From Owenia fusiformis (lineage: Eukaryota > Annelida > Polychaeta > Sabellida > Oweniidae): a DNA stretch of 64,000 bases. Location of the stretch: positions 32,144,425-32,208,424 of the forward strand of contig CAIIXF020000010.1 of the NCBI GenBank assembly GCA_903813345.2, read 5' to 3'. The notes beneath the pieces were generated by a model, which was given only the letters and a program-made list of their open reading frames with translations, was not told the origin of the DNA and did no database searches. The translations under genes and the position numbers were made by a program. Positions 26,901 through 41,900 of this stretch are shown here, piece by piece (position 1 is the stretch's first letter; every line of letters begins with the position of its first letter).

Positions 26901-29900
26901 TTAATAAAATGATACATGGACTGATCATAAATATAAAATAAAGTGGAAAAGAGTGGAATTAGCAAGAAATAAAGTAAACAGGCTTGTAGTGGATGACACA
27001 CAAAAACGGACAATTGTTCGGAAATAACTAGTGCTCAATTATTTTCCAGGGATAATGTGGAAATGTATTAATTATAAGTGAGACTATTAAATTGGGAGTA
27101 ATTATAGCACATTATCTTATTGTAGAAGCATGCTTTAAAGTTGCGTAATACTAATATTTGAGATCAACTTCAAAATTATGGGTTTCAAGGATCAATATAC
27201 TTGTCAGGGGATTATTCTGTAACCAGATTTGTTGACGTACCCCTCCGTTTGTTTACCTTATTTCACTCCATTTCTCTCTAAAATTTGATTAAAAGTTTTG
27301 ATATTCTTGCATTTCCATATAATTTAGAGTGTTTTCTACATGTGCGTGTACTTTATTCCTTGCTAATTCCACCCCTTTTTGCATTATTCTAAATTTGAAA
27401 ACATGACTGTCGTGAAAATTTCTTGGTAGGGAATGATGCAATTATTTTGACAGTCACTTGAACTGTGAAATGCATTATGGGATCCCTTCATCTGGTCAAC
27501 TCAATTAAACTAAACCAATAATGGATTATAAGGTTATGCAATCCAGGCATAAAATATTTGATATTCATGATTTTATTTGTAAAATTAATTGGAAATGTGA
27601 GAAGTTTACGAGAAAATAAAGAAATATATACAAAGTAAAATCTCTGGATTGTATATAAATCAAAATATTTCAAAATTTCATTCAGGTTTGACTTAAAAAT
27701 AAAAGGAATAAAATGAATTAATGACCAGGTGCATTTTAGGTGATCTAATCGAAATAAGTGGAATTAAGTTAATGAAAGCTACTCCCTGAAATAGATTCCC
27801 TTGAAAATGCTTTATGATATAGCACTGCAAATAAGGCTTTCATTTAATATTTCAACATTTTTCGCTGATTTACTTTAGCGATTTTAGGTGAACTCATATG
27901 TGGTCTGAAATACATTCTGTTTGAGCTTTTGCTCCCTTCTTTGAAATGATTTAGAATAGGGCAGATGCAAATGTGTTTGGTATTAAATAATATAGATTGA
28001 AATATATCTTCAAAATAGATCATCTTTTTGACTGTGTTTTCAGGTATTGATGTTCCCGAGGCAAGACTATGGGAGATTTTACGTTGACAAAGATGGAACA
28101 CTGCGTATAACACAGGCTCGCGAAGAAGATGCAGGAATCTATGTGTGCCAAGCCCTGAATGTAGCAGGAAGTGCCGTCGCTAATGCAAATGTTGTCGTGA
28201 AAGGTAAATGTGTGACCGATTTTTCTTTGAACATCGTTTTTTGATTTCTTCATGGATACTAAATTAACAATAAGTAGTTAAAGATAGGTCTAATGTTTCA
28301 ACTTATTTAACCTCTTGACTACCTGGAGTGACGAGATTTCTCGTCACCTCAGGCCTTGAAACACAGAATGACAAAAAAATCTGTCTCAAAGTTTTTCACT
28401 AAAATTGCTCTTACTTGAACAATTTTCATCCAATTTACACAAAAATTGTTTTAAAACATGTAGAAATGATCTCTGCCATCTAATTTTACTAAATTGTAGT
28501 AAAATGTCAAAAAGTGGCAAAAATGAAAAATTCTCTGTTTTCAACTGATTTTAGAGCTTGGGATTCAAGCGGCCACTTGAGATGTCTTGATTTATGGATT
28601 TTTACTTTCAGATGTCGACCCTAGACCTCCCCCGATCATCCATGTAGGGCCGCAGAATCAGACCCTCGCCTTAAAGACTGAGGCGCTGCTCCCCTGCCAG
28701 GCCTCTGGGGAGCCTACCCCCACTATTAAATGGTTCAAAAATAAAGTACCCATACAGAGTCATAATCGCATCACTTTGCTACCCTCAGGAACATTACAGA
28801 TCTCTGGTGAGTTGAATGCATTGAATTTAATATGGGTCATATTTTACTCGAAATAAATTTGAATTTACATGAATTAGCTGAAATCTGAATAATCAGTGTT
28901 ATGGACAATATTTTAAATTGTATAGAAATCCTAGAAAATCAAGTAGTCGATCTTAATGATTTGACATATTAAATACAAGCAAGATACATTGGTCATATTT
29001 TGAAATAGAAAATGTTTACCTCATCACTTTTTCATTTTGTCGAGGTGAATAAATAGTCTTTCTCCTTATATTTCCCGCAACCTAAAGCGATGCATTGAAC
29101 ATACTTTTAAAGAGCCTGACTGTACGTCAAGCTGTACACAAGTGCAAAAGATTTTCATGAAACACAGGTTTTAAACACCCATGTAACGCCATTCCAGATT
29201 TGCATCAGTCTGATTCCGGGCTATACACCTGCAAAGCTATAAGCGAGACAGGCCAAACTAAATGGACAGCTTCACTGAAGGTGGAAGCGTCCACCAATAC
29301 TAACATTGTGTTTCACCGTACACCAGAACCATCCACATTCCCAGGCCGACCTTCAAAGCCAAGAGTCAGTGACGTCACAGAGAGATCCGTGAAGTTGGCA
29401 TGGACTAGGAATACTAATACAGGGGCGTCAAAGATTTTTGCGTATACCGTGGAGTATTTTAGCCATGAGACTGAAGAGGTGAACTTTCGAGATTTTGTTG
29501 TTTAATTTTGGCAGATACCCTTGGTATTACTCATTGTTTTCTGTTCAAATTTGAAGTAAAATATTTTTTCTTGAAATTGGGATGAATCAGTTGTCCTTGT
29601 GTATATATCTTCCAAATCTAGTATCTTCCCCTACACTATATTCTCTCAACCATAGTCAGTCTGTTCAAATTTTGGATAAGACTACTTAGAAAACAAGTAT
29701 AGTTTTAAGTTGTAAGCTATGAACTCAAATAATGTGCAAGTTCTAAAATACATCAATGTGAAAATCTATAGATTTCTTAAAAACTGGGTTACTAAAATTT
29801 CTGTCAAATCTATGACTTGGTATGATGCTTGTTTCAAGGGAAGCCACTGAATATTCGAAACACATCACTTGAATTTGCCTAAAAATCTATTTTCTCTATT

Positions 29901-32900
29901 ACAGGGCTGGACCATCGCCTCTGACACCATACAGGGAGAGACGTACACTGTGCGTCATTTACGCCCTGATACAGCTTACTTATTCCTGGTTAGGGCACAA
30001 AACACTCATGGACTTAGTATTCCCAGCCCAGTCTCAGACTCTGTTCGTACTAAAGGTAGGTTTACCATTAATAATTTATATCAATAAAAAATTACTTAAT
30101 AAGAAGTGATGATAATAATCTCTTCTAAGTTGGTTGCCATGTATACAGTAAAACCTGTCAGGCCCGTAGCCAGGATTTGCCAAAGGGGGTTCACTTTTTT
30201 GAAAAATTCCAGGGGGGTTCACTTGTAACAATTTTGGTCCAAAAATGGCCAAATTCACTTAAAAAGTGCTCAGAATGGTGAAAACTGCATGATTTTGAAA
30301 GATTTTTTGAGCCCACCGAACCCCCTGGCTACGTGGCTGCCTGTCTATTCCAAATGCTACTGGGACCTGCTAAAAGTGTTTGGATTGGCAGGTATTCACA
30401 TTTAAAGGTTTCTTAATATTTGAGTCAATGGCAGAATAAAAAGTAAATAAACATGTTCACATTGAGAGGTGTTCAGATTAGAGAGGTGTTCAGATATACA
30501 GGTTTTACTGTACATTGTACTTGTATTTAACTGGCATACTCCTGGTGTCAGGTGACTATACTCATTCAAAACATGTTATTGAAAAATAGCAGATAGCAGG
30601 CGAAAATCCAGTCAAGAGATGAGAATACTAAGAGTTAATTAAACAACCACGAGTTGAAACGCCACTGACCCCAGTCATATTATGTTCTAAGCACATTGTT
30701 TGGTGCTACATTGTGGGCGGGTTGGGCGAAAGAAGAACAGCCCGATCAATTATTCAAATTTCATAACTGAATATCTTCACAAAACCATATACCAGCATCC
30801 ACATTCAAATTTTATTTCACATTTTTTTTCATACATTTCAGGAGGAGATGCCAACCGGCCATTGTCTCCACATTTTGACCGAAATGTTGTGGCGGATAAA
30901 CTTAAGGGAGATGTTGTCGCTATGAGAGGTCTTGAGGTCCTAACTTCAACAGCAATAAAAGTTAGCTTTACCGTGAGTAGAATTTCGTTTATATTTATTT
31001 GTTGACCATGTTTGGAGTTCAGACTTTGACGGTCAGAATCTATAAAAAATGGCAGATGGTGAAACTTTTCATTTTGATGCCTTGTATCGTATATATTTTT
31101 GATTTTGAAGTATGTATTATACCATTATTATGTGCAAATATCCATGAAAATGTGATAAATATCATCCATTTCTTTAATTTTCACAAATCATAATCATTGA
31201 AATTGTCATCCAGCAGGTCTACCTTTAACTGACTGCAACAATAAATTTTGTTAATCTTCGCCATTATTTGTATATTTTACAGCATTTTTTCATAAATAGG
31301 AAGATTAAAAACCAAGAGTTAATTTTGTAAACTGATTTTTCCAGGTACTGAAGTCTCAGCGTTTCATCGAAGGTTTCCATATACGTTATCGTGAACTCCC
31401 GGATGAGTTAGATCACTCCCGCCACCTTAATCACCGACATTCTGATTACTACATCGAGACTGTTACAAGCTCAAAATCTACAATGTACGTTCTGCGGAAA
31501 CTGAAAAAATACACATTGTACGAGGTTCGTGTTCAGCCGTTTTATTTGACAGTAGAGGGACAGCTGAGTGACGCGAGAAGCGCAAGGACATACCAGGATG
31601 TTCCCGATGGTCCGCCACGCAACATTGATGCTCATTTGGATAATAACGCAACGTTGCATGTGTCGTGGGATCCGCCAGATGATAGCATGATAAATGGCAT
31701 ACTGAAAGGATACAAGGTAGCGGAAGATTTTGTTTTGTGTTAATTATTTTGAAACTTTAAATCTTATTGGCAAAATTCATGAAAATATAGTTCTACGCAG
31801 ATTCTCTAAAAATAAATATAATTGTTGAATAACAAATACATTTATTTTTATTAATCTTTCAAAATTAACTTAGAAAACAAATTTAATTTCAAATTTCCTC
31901 TAATTCATTTTAGATCATTGTTGTCGGAAATGCCACAAAATTTGACAAGAATAAGACGGTTGATGCCAGTTCTAAGAGCACGACCATTCAGGGTTTAACC
32001 ATTGGGATTCGCTACAGGGTACAAATTGCTGCGTATACCATAGGTGTGGGTGTTAGGAGTGACCCAATTATCATAGGTTAGTATCTACATTTTTTTGCTT
32101 TTTTGAGAAATTTTTGATTTTTATGTCAAAAGGTTACATTTTTGTTAATATTTAATAGCATGTTATATACAATGAGCATTATTAGAGGCTGTGGGTCTTT
32201 TTTTATTCGATATACTTAAAATGTGCAGGTAATTTTGATGTAGAAATTAAAATCAATAAAACAGTAATGTGTTTTAGAATAATCTCTCGCTACGTTCAAA
32301 TGATAAGATGAAAAAATTCATACTGAATGCTTTTATCTACATGTACATGAATGACAAACACGGATAACCATACTATCACTGGCGGAGTGGCGGTTGTCAT
32401 ATAGAGAGCATAGTAATTGTGGGATGAATAAAAATAATAAAAAAAGTCTCTGAATAAACTGAATCGAAACAATATCCCACACACGTGTTGCTCATTAACA
32501 CACTGAAGAAAACAATAAACTACTCCTCTGAATGAGAACAGGATCCCGCAAAATAATTGGGTTGGATTTTGTCGCCTAGCAATGGCTCTTTGGGGATCAA
32601 ACGCAGTGTTTTCCTTGATTGCAAAATTAGACACCTCCGGGATTTAGCATATTGTTTTCATAGATTGGAAAATTAGACACCTACGGGATTATGAACAGTG
32701 TTTTCATAGATAGCAAAATAATACACCCTTTTTTCTTAGCACTTAAATAAATTTTGTCCATACTAATTGATATTGACTTTTATTTATTTTACTACTGTAA
32801 TGCAAATATGAGGGATCATTGAACTGAAACGAAGTACAACTAATGTGAATTCACCAACACCCCCCCTCAACTCTCATCTCAACTTGAACCTATATATTGT

Positions 32901-35900
32901 AAGCTGTAGTTTCCTACTAGACTAGGTAATATAACAGCAAATATAACAATGTAATAAAAAATAAAAAAAATACAGGTAGTCTGCAATTTAAATTTGATAA
33001 GGCATTTTTAATCTTTCTCATGTACCATCCTTTCTCCCCTAACTACTAGGTTGAAACACACTCGGTTGAAACACGCTCGTAACACTCATTTTTATAAATG
33101 AATCAAGAATAGAAAAACGAATCAGCTGAAATATACTGAACTGCGATAATGTAGAATATCCAAATAATTTATAAATCAGTAACAAGACTCTTATTCAAAA
33201 CAGAAAATTATTCCCATATTAGTATATTCTCCCAGGAATACTGTAAATGCTAATCCGGCAAAATGTCTCCGTCTGCTAACTTATTTCTGGCGATTTCTCT
33301 CTAAAATTTGAATGAACTGTTTCATCTTTTTGCATATCCGTATCATTTAGAGTATGTACCTTGTGGTTAAGTAGTTTATTTATCGTTTATATTGCTCGTT
33401 ATCAGGTTATTACGCGATTAAAAAGACCACCGTGTTTTCTTTGTTCCTGGGTCGAGTTAACACTTTTAATCTTCATGAAGACAGTGTCTTTGACATTTAC
33501 TGCACATAACCTCTGAATCACAGCCTATTAGAAAAATACCACGATGGTCATGTTTTTAAATGTGCAAAAAGAGTGGAAAAGAGTGGAATTAGCAAGAAAT
33601 AAAGTAAACAGGCATGTAGTTAACACTCTAAATTATATAGAAATTCTAGAAAATTAGTAACTTCATTCAAAATTTGAAGAGAAATGTTATTAATTGTTAG
33701 AAAATGTAAGTTTAAAGAAAAGTATTGATTTGAGAATATAAGAGGCTGGAAATGCCAACAGGTTAAGAATTTAATATGTTTTTTTGTAGTTAAATACTAT
33801 CATCTAGAAATGTCACTTCAAGATTTTACATATTTCACTAATTCCCACCTCCCCCGTTTTAACAAAACCTAACATTAGTGTCTGGGGAAATAAGGAAATC
33901 AGAGAATTGATTTTTAGGAACAAAATGAATCCACATTTTTACCCGCTTCCTCAAATGTTTATTTTGTGGTAAGAGTACTTTGATGATACACTCCTTAAAT
34001 TAATACATCATGCACAATTTATCGATTGTTTTGGCTTTTTTCTCGCTATATTTATTTCTAAGAAAAACTGTTATTATTAAATTAACTATAAGAAAAAACA
34101 TTTTCTAAAAGGTATGAAAATAAAGTAGTACTCAACTGGACTCTATTATTAGGCAATAAATAAGCTTTTGCCTCATAATAAATGTCCGTCTGCTCCTCCC
34201 ATTTCACTCCATTTCTCTCTAAAATTTGGATAAAGTGTCTAATTTTCTTGCATTTTTATACAATTTAGAGTGTTCACTACATGCCTGTTTACTTTATTCC
34301 TTGCTTATTTCACCCTTATCCACTGTATTTTGCAATATAAAACATGTTCCCTTGTGAAATATTTCTAGCAGGTTTTATGTTGCCTTATACAATAAGGCCC
34401 TGTTCTGTACAGGATGAGTCTACATACAACAAAGCAATATTGTATTATCAATGATTTATTTTCGCCATTATGAAAACGGAATTTGAAATTGCACGGAAGT
34501 ATTTTCATGAAGATATATAGTGTCAGAGTGTCCAGATAAAACAGTTGATTATGTTATAATGTATATTTATATCGATATTTTAATAGAGTCTTAAGTACAG
34601 TAGAAATATTTACTCGCTTAAAAGCTAAAATAATGAAGGTCCTAAAGCTAGGCAAATGGTACCACAGTTTGAGACCTCTTTAAGTATGAATATAACGTGA
34701 AAAAGTAAAAGACTAGTTTAAAACCATTTTCAAATCTAATTAACTGCAACTATAAATTGGGAATAATTTATATCGCAACTTTAGAATCTCAGTCTCATTT
34801 CAAATTTTTTGATATACCTCTTAGTCGTAATTCTTTATTTACCCATAATCCTCTTGTTTAGGTGGAGCTGAATCTCTGACATCACAAAGTCTCGTACGCC
34901 AGCCATGGTTTATCGTCACACTCATTGGTACAATAGGTGGTGCTTTATGGATTGCGCTTTGCATTTTCGGAATCTGGCTCTATAGAAAACGCAAGTCTCG
35001 TAAGAAGTTCAAAGGAGGTGTCATTAGTGTCCCAGTGCACAAAGCAGAGGATAACAGGTATTCAAATGTTACAGGTTTACTTCTCAAACCTGAATATTTT
35101 ATATTGTTCATTAAAATATAATGATCTTTTCTGATTTTTGCCTTACCTATCATAAATCAGTATCAGTTATAAAAAAAATTGTCTCTTTTTTGATTAGATT
35201 AAAATATTGAATTCATAAGTTTATTTTATTGTAATGTATTGGCATTTATTTATTCAATATTGTATTGTCTACTATATGCTCAGTTTTACACAGAGAGACA
35301 AGATAATTGGTAAATGAATGGTTTACTTATATCTGAGCCTTTTTGAGTGTCTGTGTGCTAAACTGTCTATATTTAACCATAGGGCTAACAAATACTTGGA
35401 GGATTTAAAGAAACCCAGAACAAATGGTAAGTTTAGTGTAAGACTGACATAAAAGGTGTTGTCATGGTGAAGCTTTGTGAAATTAACTAAGGAGGATTGT
35501 AAATTAATAAAAACTCAGTTTTGAGATGGGGGGGGGGTCAGATAGATGCTAAGAAGAATTAGGGATGTGGGGGTCAGGGAGAATTTTTTTTGACATAGAT
35601 ACCCTGGTGAATACCTCTGTGAATTTCTCTCAAGATACCCATTGATATCTATGTCAAACTCTTCTCTGTAGTGAATACCTACCTTCCTACAGTGAACACT
35701 ATGTGACACAAAAAGTGTTCGCTTAATACAAGTATGACTGTATCTCAGGGTTGTCATATAAACCATCCACCTCAGTTGATTATTCACTAAGCTTCCCATA
35801 CAGAGACACCGATAAGACAGCACAAGATTTAACTGTTATTTTTTCCGATTTGAAGGATTGTAGAAACTGATGAGCTGATGTCCGATAGCAAGGGCCCAAA

Positions 35901-38900
35901 TTTGGGTAGTGGTCAGAGTCAAGAAGAGCAGAAATGTAAGACGATGTATCTAACATTTTGGTGGTGGTGTGCAGCTTGAAAATTTGGCGTTGCATAATTA
36001 ATAGAATTAGAGACGTAAAAAAACTTAAATGGCTGAAAAAGTACCGAAAAAATCTGAGTATTCAAAATGAGAAGTAAATCAGTTTTGGTTTGAAAATCTT
36101 CTAAAATCAATTAATTCCATATAAACTTTTAATACTTTGTGAAGAAAGTTGTATAATTTTTTCAAACCAAAACATTTTGATTTATATTTTTTTAGACTTT
36201 TTCAAACTTTTAAGATTTTTAGGTGTTCTTGGACCATTATATTGCTTTACCTCAAAATAATGCTGAGTGTTAATACCTGAGTTTCCCCAAATAATATTTA
36301 TTATCGCCTACTGATACAACAAATTATCGTCCAAGTTAATTTGATTTTTGAGTTCATGAGAAACATTTGGAAAATATTGATTTTCTTATCTGAAGGTTTC
36401 CATGTAGTTTTATAGTAGGTTTAAAATTAAATTAAGGTAGTTCCGCATGGTGAGACTTTTTTTTGTAATGATTATACTTTCAAAAATTAATGAAATAGGT
36501 AATATTTTCACATTTTTGTGTGGTTATTTACCCAATAGAGTAGAATACATAGTCCAAAATGAAAATATATGGATTGAATTTTAAATGACATTTACCCAAT
36601 TTTTTGTTTTTGACTTTTGTGAAAGTACGGAACTTCCTTAAGCAGTTGAATCCCTCTTATATATTTAGCAACTGGGCATACTGGTGTAGTGGTTTTCAGA
36701 AGAAGTCTGATTTTTTATAAAAATTGGTTGGCTAATTAGTTATTATTAACAATTTCAGGGTCATGAGAAGTGGAATTTACAATATGCTTTATGCTTACAT
36801 AATAATGGAAGTATATTTGATTGGGCAAAACGTGCACATTTTTGAATAAATTGTTTATTCTAACATTGAAATCCTAGTTTATTTGGCTCACCAAAAAGGG
36901 TCAAGACTTATTGGTACGTCTATTTTATAATGGGAAGAATTGTCTAAAAGCTTTAACCTCGCAGATAAATATGGTGATTCCATAAACAGTTGGTACCTTT
37001 TAAGTTTTGCCCAATCAAATATCGTAAAACTATTACTTACTTGACTACTAAAACATAAAATGATTTTTGATGTTTTATTCAAAATACGTAAATTATAAAG
37101 TGACTGAAGTGTTAACCAATGTAAAACAAAGTTACAGAAAAATAACCCTTCTTATTTTAATAACTCCAAAATATATATTTTAATTTAGTATGAACCAAAT
37201 CTTTGAAACATTGAACATTTCCTTGGCAATGTGTATGTGACAATTTCTTGAAAATGTTGTCTCTTAACTTCAGGTGCCCCACCAGATTTGACGAGTCGTC
37301 TTCCCAGTTACAGCAACGATCCTAATATGTATAACGGGAGTAACTCGAGCACTCCCCAGATGAAAGCATTCTATAACAAGGATGCTGTAGGGCCTTACGC
37401 GACGACCATGTTAGTGCAGAATAATATGTTTAATCAACAGCCACCGGTAAGTCTCGTTTTGGTCATTCAGATCATTGTGGATCTTTCGGATCAATAGATC
37501 AGTGCCACCTATTTGATATGATGTCACTTTTACAGTATGAAATAAGCTTACTTGCCCCAGAATTTCAGCAGATCAATTGACTTACCCTAACATTTTTGTA
37601 AATCAACTGACTTGCCTCAGAATTTGTGCAAATCAACTGACTTGCCTCAGAATTTGTGCAAATCAACTGACGCCTCAGAATTTGTGCAAATCAACTGACT
37701 TGCCTCAGGATTTGTGCAAATCAACTGACTTGCCTCAGAATTTGTGCATATCAACTGACTTGCCTCAGAATTTGTGCAAATCAACTGACTTGCCTCAGAA
37801 TTTGTGCAAATCAACTGACTTGCCTCAGGATTTGTGCAAATCAACTGACTTGCCTCAGAATTTGTGCATATCAACTGACTTGCCTCAGAATTTGTGCAAA
37901 TCAACTGACTTGCCTCAGAATTTGGGCAAATCAACTGACTTGCCTCAGGATTTGTGCAAGTCAACTAACTTGCCTCAGAATTTGTGCGAATCAACTGACT
38001 TGCCTCAGAATTTGTGCAAATCAACTTTCTTGCCTCAGAATTACTGGAGATCACCAGTCTTGGTCACCTCAGAATTTCATCAGATCAGTCGTGTCTCAAA
38101 ATTCTGCAAATTAATCGACTTTCCTCAGAATCTGCGGTTACCTATGCTTCAGTTAATCATATATGTATTTGTAGCAAAAAGAGCGCTATAAGTCTTCACT
38201 TTTATAGTTGTATAGAGATACTAGAAAATCAATTTTCATTCTCTAATCAAACAATTAACTTGAGATAACTTGGTCAAATATTTACGATAGTGAGAAAATT
38301 CTCTATCGGAATGGAAAGCCTTGATAGCTTTGGGTTAATCCCCGTGAAATGGAAAACTCTTAATGAACCTGTGATTTCGAAGCAACACTGTTTTGTTTTT
38401 CAGAAAATTTGTTATCTTCCTGCTCTGAAAGATCTAATTATATTATTATAGTGATAGTCATTTGCATGTGTATTGATTATTTCTCAATGACTTAAGAGTG
38501 TGATATTAAGAATATCTTTCTATCACTATTGTTCCAGGATTTTGATTGGTTGACGGAGATTTTTCATAACACCAAACTTATATGTGATAAATTGTATAAC
38601 AATTCTTATACAATAATATATTTTGGTGTCTTTGAAATAGTGAAATTTCAGATGTTATAAGGTTCATGATATTTGTAAATCAGCAGATAAACCTCAAAAA
38701 CTCTAAAACAATGTAATGTATGTAGCCATGTCCTTTTTTATATTATTTTCAAGCATAAAATAAATTATGATTAAAGGCATTCGTCAAATGGTTGATGCTT
38801 CAATTACTCTTTACCAAAAACTTGTATTTAATTTTTGATTTTTCTTTTTTTCTTATATTTTTATCCATTAATAATAATGTGACTCTTCCAGCAGAGCTCA

Positions 38901-41900
38901 CCCAGTGCATTCCGGCCTATAAAACCCAGCTACATCGTAAACAATCCCGACCGCAGCACCTCCAGTGACAGTTGCCTCAAACCCGAGTTCAGTAGCGACT
39001 CTAATGTCGACAACAGGTCCAATAATGGTAAGAAGATCATTGATCAAGTATTTACACCTAATTATTATACTGCCAGTGTGTTTTAAAGCTGTGTGATTTA
39101 AAGCTATTGAGTATAGTGCAGAGTGATATAAAGCCACATGATTTAAAGCCATGCTGTGTGATATTAAGCCATGCATGATTTAAAATTAACAGCAATGTTA
39201 TTAATAATGTGTAATATAAAGCCATATGATCTTAAGCCATGCAGTTTGTAACCATTGTGGTATAAAGCCATGTGATCTAAAGCCATGAAGTGTGATATAA
39301 AGCTATCTGATCTAAAGCCATGCAGTGTGATATAAAGCCATGTGATCTAAACCCATATAGAGTGTTATAAAGCCATGTGATTTAAAGCCATGCAGCGTGA
39401 TATAAAGCCATGTGATTTAAAGCCATGCAGTGTGATATAAAGCTATGTGATCTAAAGCCATACAGTGTGGTATAAAGCCATGTGATCTAAAGCAATGCAG
39501 TGTGATATAAAGCCATGTGTGTTAAAGCAATGATTTAAAGCCATGTGTGATTTAAAGCCAATATGCTAGTGTCATACAGTGTGATAAAACCAGGTGATCT
39601 AATGCCATGCAGTGTGATATAAAGCCATGTGTGATTTAAAGCCAATATGCTAGTGTCATACAGTGTGATAAAACCAGGTGATCTAATGCCATGCAGTGTG
39701 ATATAAAACCATGTGTGATTTAAAGCCATGCAGTGTGATATAAAGCCATATGATCTTAAGCCATGCAGTGTTATATAAAGCCATGTGTGATTTAAAGCCA
39801 TGCAGTGTAATTTGAACCTACTAATGTGATCTTTATTCCAGAAATGATGGGTCAGGAGGCTGGGGACCCATTATTGGGAAGCCCTGTTAGCGACAGTGGC
39901 AGTCTAACATGTGGTGAGCTTTAATTAATACTAATATGGTTTGGGGGTCTTGTTTTAAAATGTGAAATATTGTGCAAAAGAGTGGAATTAGCAAGGAATA
40001 AAGTTCACCATGCATTTAGTTGGCATTCTAACTGCATAAAAACTCGTGACTTCTTTTTTATTAAATTTTAAAGGGATTTTATGAAGAAAGGCAGCAGAGG
40101 GGCATTTTAGGCAGATTTCAATGTGTGATATCTTATTACTAAGAGTTCTAAATAGTGAAATATTCTAGATAACACAAAAAATACATGTGAATGATTTGTA
40201 AAAATATTTAAAAAATGTGATTTCTTTTTTTTTTAAAACTTGAATATTTTCAAATAACCTTGATATTTCCAAAAAAAACAATTTCTTTGAAAAAATAATT
40301 TTCTGAAATTTCTACTAAATGCTTCTTGTGTTGAGCTCAACATATTATCATCCTCCATTCACCCATTTTGCATGAATCACATCAACTAATTTAATTTCAA
40401 ACTCATCAATGTTTGTTTTAATAATTACTATGTCTATAATTGCTGTCACCTGAGGTGTTTAATATTATGTCAGACAATTTAGACAAATGTAATGTCTGAT
40501 GAGCATCTCTGTTTGTCTACTGCAAATGTATGTTATAAATTGTTCTCATGAGTAATCATATGTATGAGTGTATCACATACGTATTTGATCTGACATCGAA
40601 AAATTTAGTAATGATATTATATATAACGTTCATCTTTGGATGACGAATTACTAAATTTGATTGGTAAGTCAGTTGTACACATTGCTTGCAATTTTGTCAC
40701 CCCCTGTATTCCAGATTTTGCTTTTGATATAGAAATCAAACACATTTTTATGACAAATCAGGACCTTGTTAGTTGTCAAATCAGAGGTCATATGATGGAT
40801 TATTTTAGTTATGTGTTTATTAATAAACATTGGTGATGTATATCCATAAGTATTTAATCGTGTTTCAGATGAATCAGGACTTCCCGCTATACGCCGCACT
40901 AAAAAAGGATATAGAAATGTGCCGCAGGATATGCCAAAACTTGAGGATCTTCTCCCACCTCCCCCAGAGCACCCACCCCCCACAGATGTGGACTCACCCA
41001 CAGAATCCCCAATGCAAACCCTCAATAGTCGACCCCCTAAGGATCCTGGGAGTCACACAGGAAGTTATAACCCTAGGGGGCTCCCTATACGAAGCCCAAT
41101 GACTCTTAGCTCTAAGGGCTCTGTAAGCTCATTAAAGACTCCATTTAGCGACAGGCTACCAACGCCCCCTAGGTCGCTAATGTCAGACTCTGATCACTAT
41201 AATAGTACTAATCAACGGGGCTCCCCAAGGGGCCAACAAGCACAACAAGCGGGGTACCCCCCAGCTAATCATAGACACTTACAAAATATGCCATATGATC
41301 ATAGTAGCATGCCAAGGACATACAACGATAATGATCGGTACGCGGGGTACCCTAACCCCCAGAGAGTGTCTCTGAGTGAGAATGAACGGGGGCCAACTCC
41401 CCCTGCCCGACCCTACAACATAAGGGGACAGGGAAATGACAATATGAGGCCCGACTCAGATCGTGGCCCCACCCCTCCCACACGCATGTACATATCAGGG
41501 GCAGCCCCCTCTAATAACTTTGCACAGCATAATGGTGATTATCCAATGATGCAGCATAATTATCAAAATAATGGGGATTATCCCCAACAAGTGCAGCATA
41601 ATGGGGATTACCCTCATCCGCAAGGAATTCCGCATAATGGGGAATACCCCCAAGGAATACCACATAATGGGGAATACCCCCAAGGAATACCACATAATGG
41701 GGAATACCCAATGGAGCAGGGTCCAATGATGGACCATGGAATGCAGTGTTCCTATCCTAGTCTACCTACCAACTGTGTGCAATCTAGGTGAGTCTGATTA
41801 AAAAGTTATACTTTCTGATTAAACAGTTGTACTATCTGATTAATGAGTTAATGAATTCTGATTTAGCTGTATACTCTCTGATTACACAGATATTTTGTAT

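Noticed and set aside
32296-32634. 112-codon minus ORF in a Robo intron
   Set aside because: No domain, no splice context, partly in a 55-base tandem repeat.
37577-38191. 204-codon plus ORF and 105-codon minus ORF with repeated CKSTDLPQN / SQLICTNSEA
   Set aside because: Both come from the 30-base intronic array; both strands being open shows it is a periodicity effect.
41495-41737. Minus ORFs of 71-80 codons
   Set aside because: Shadows of the repeat-coding large Robo exon on the plus strand.
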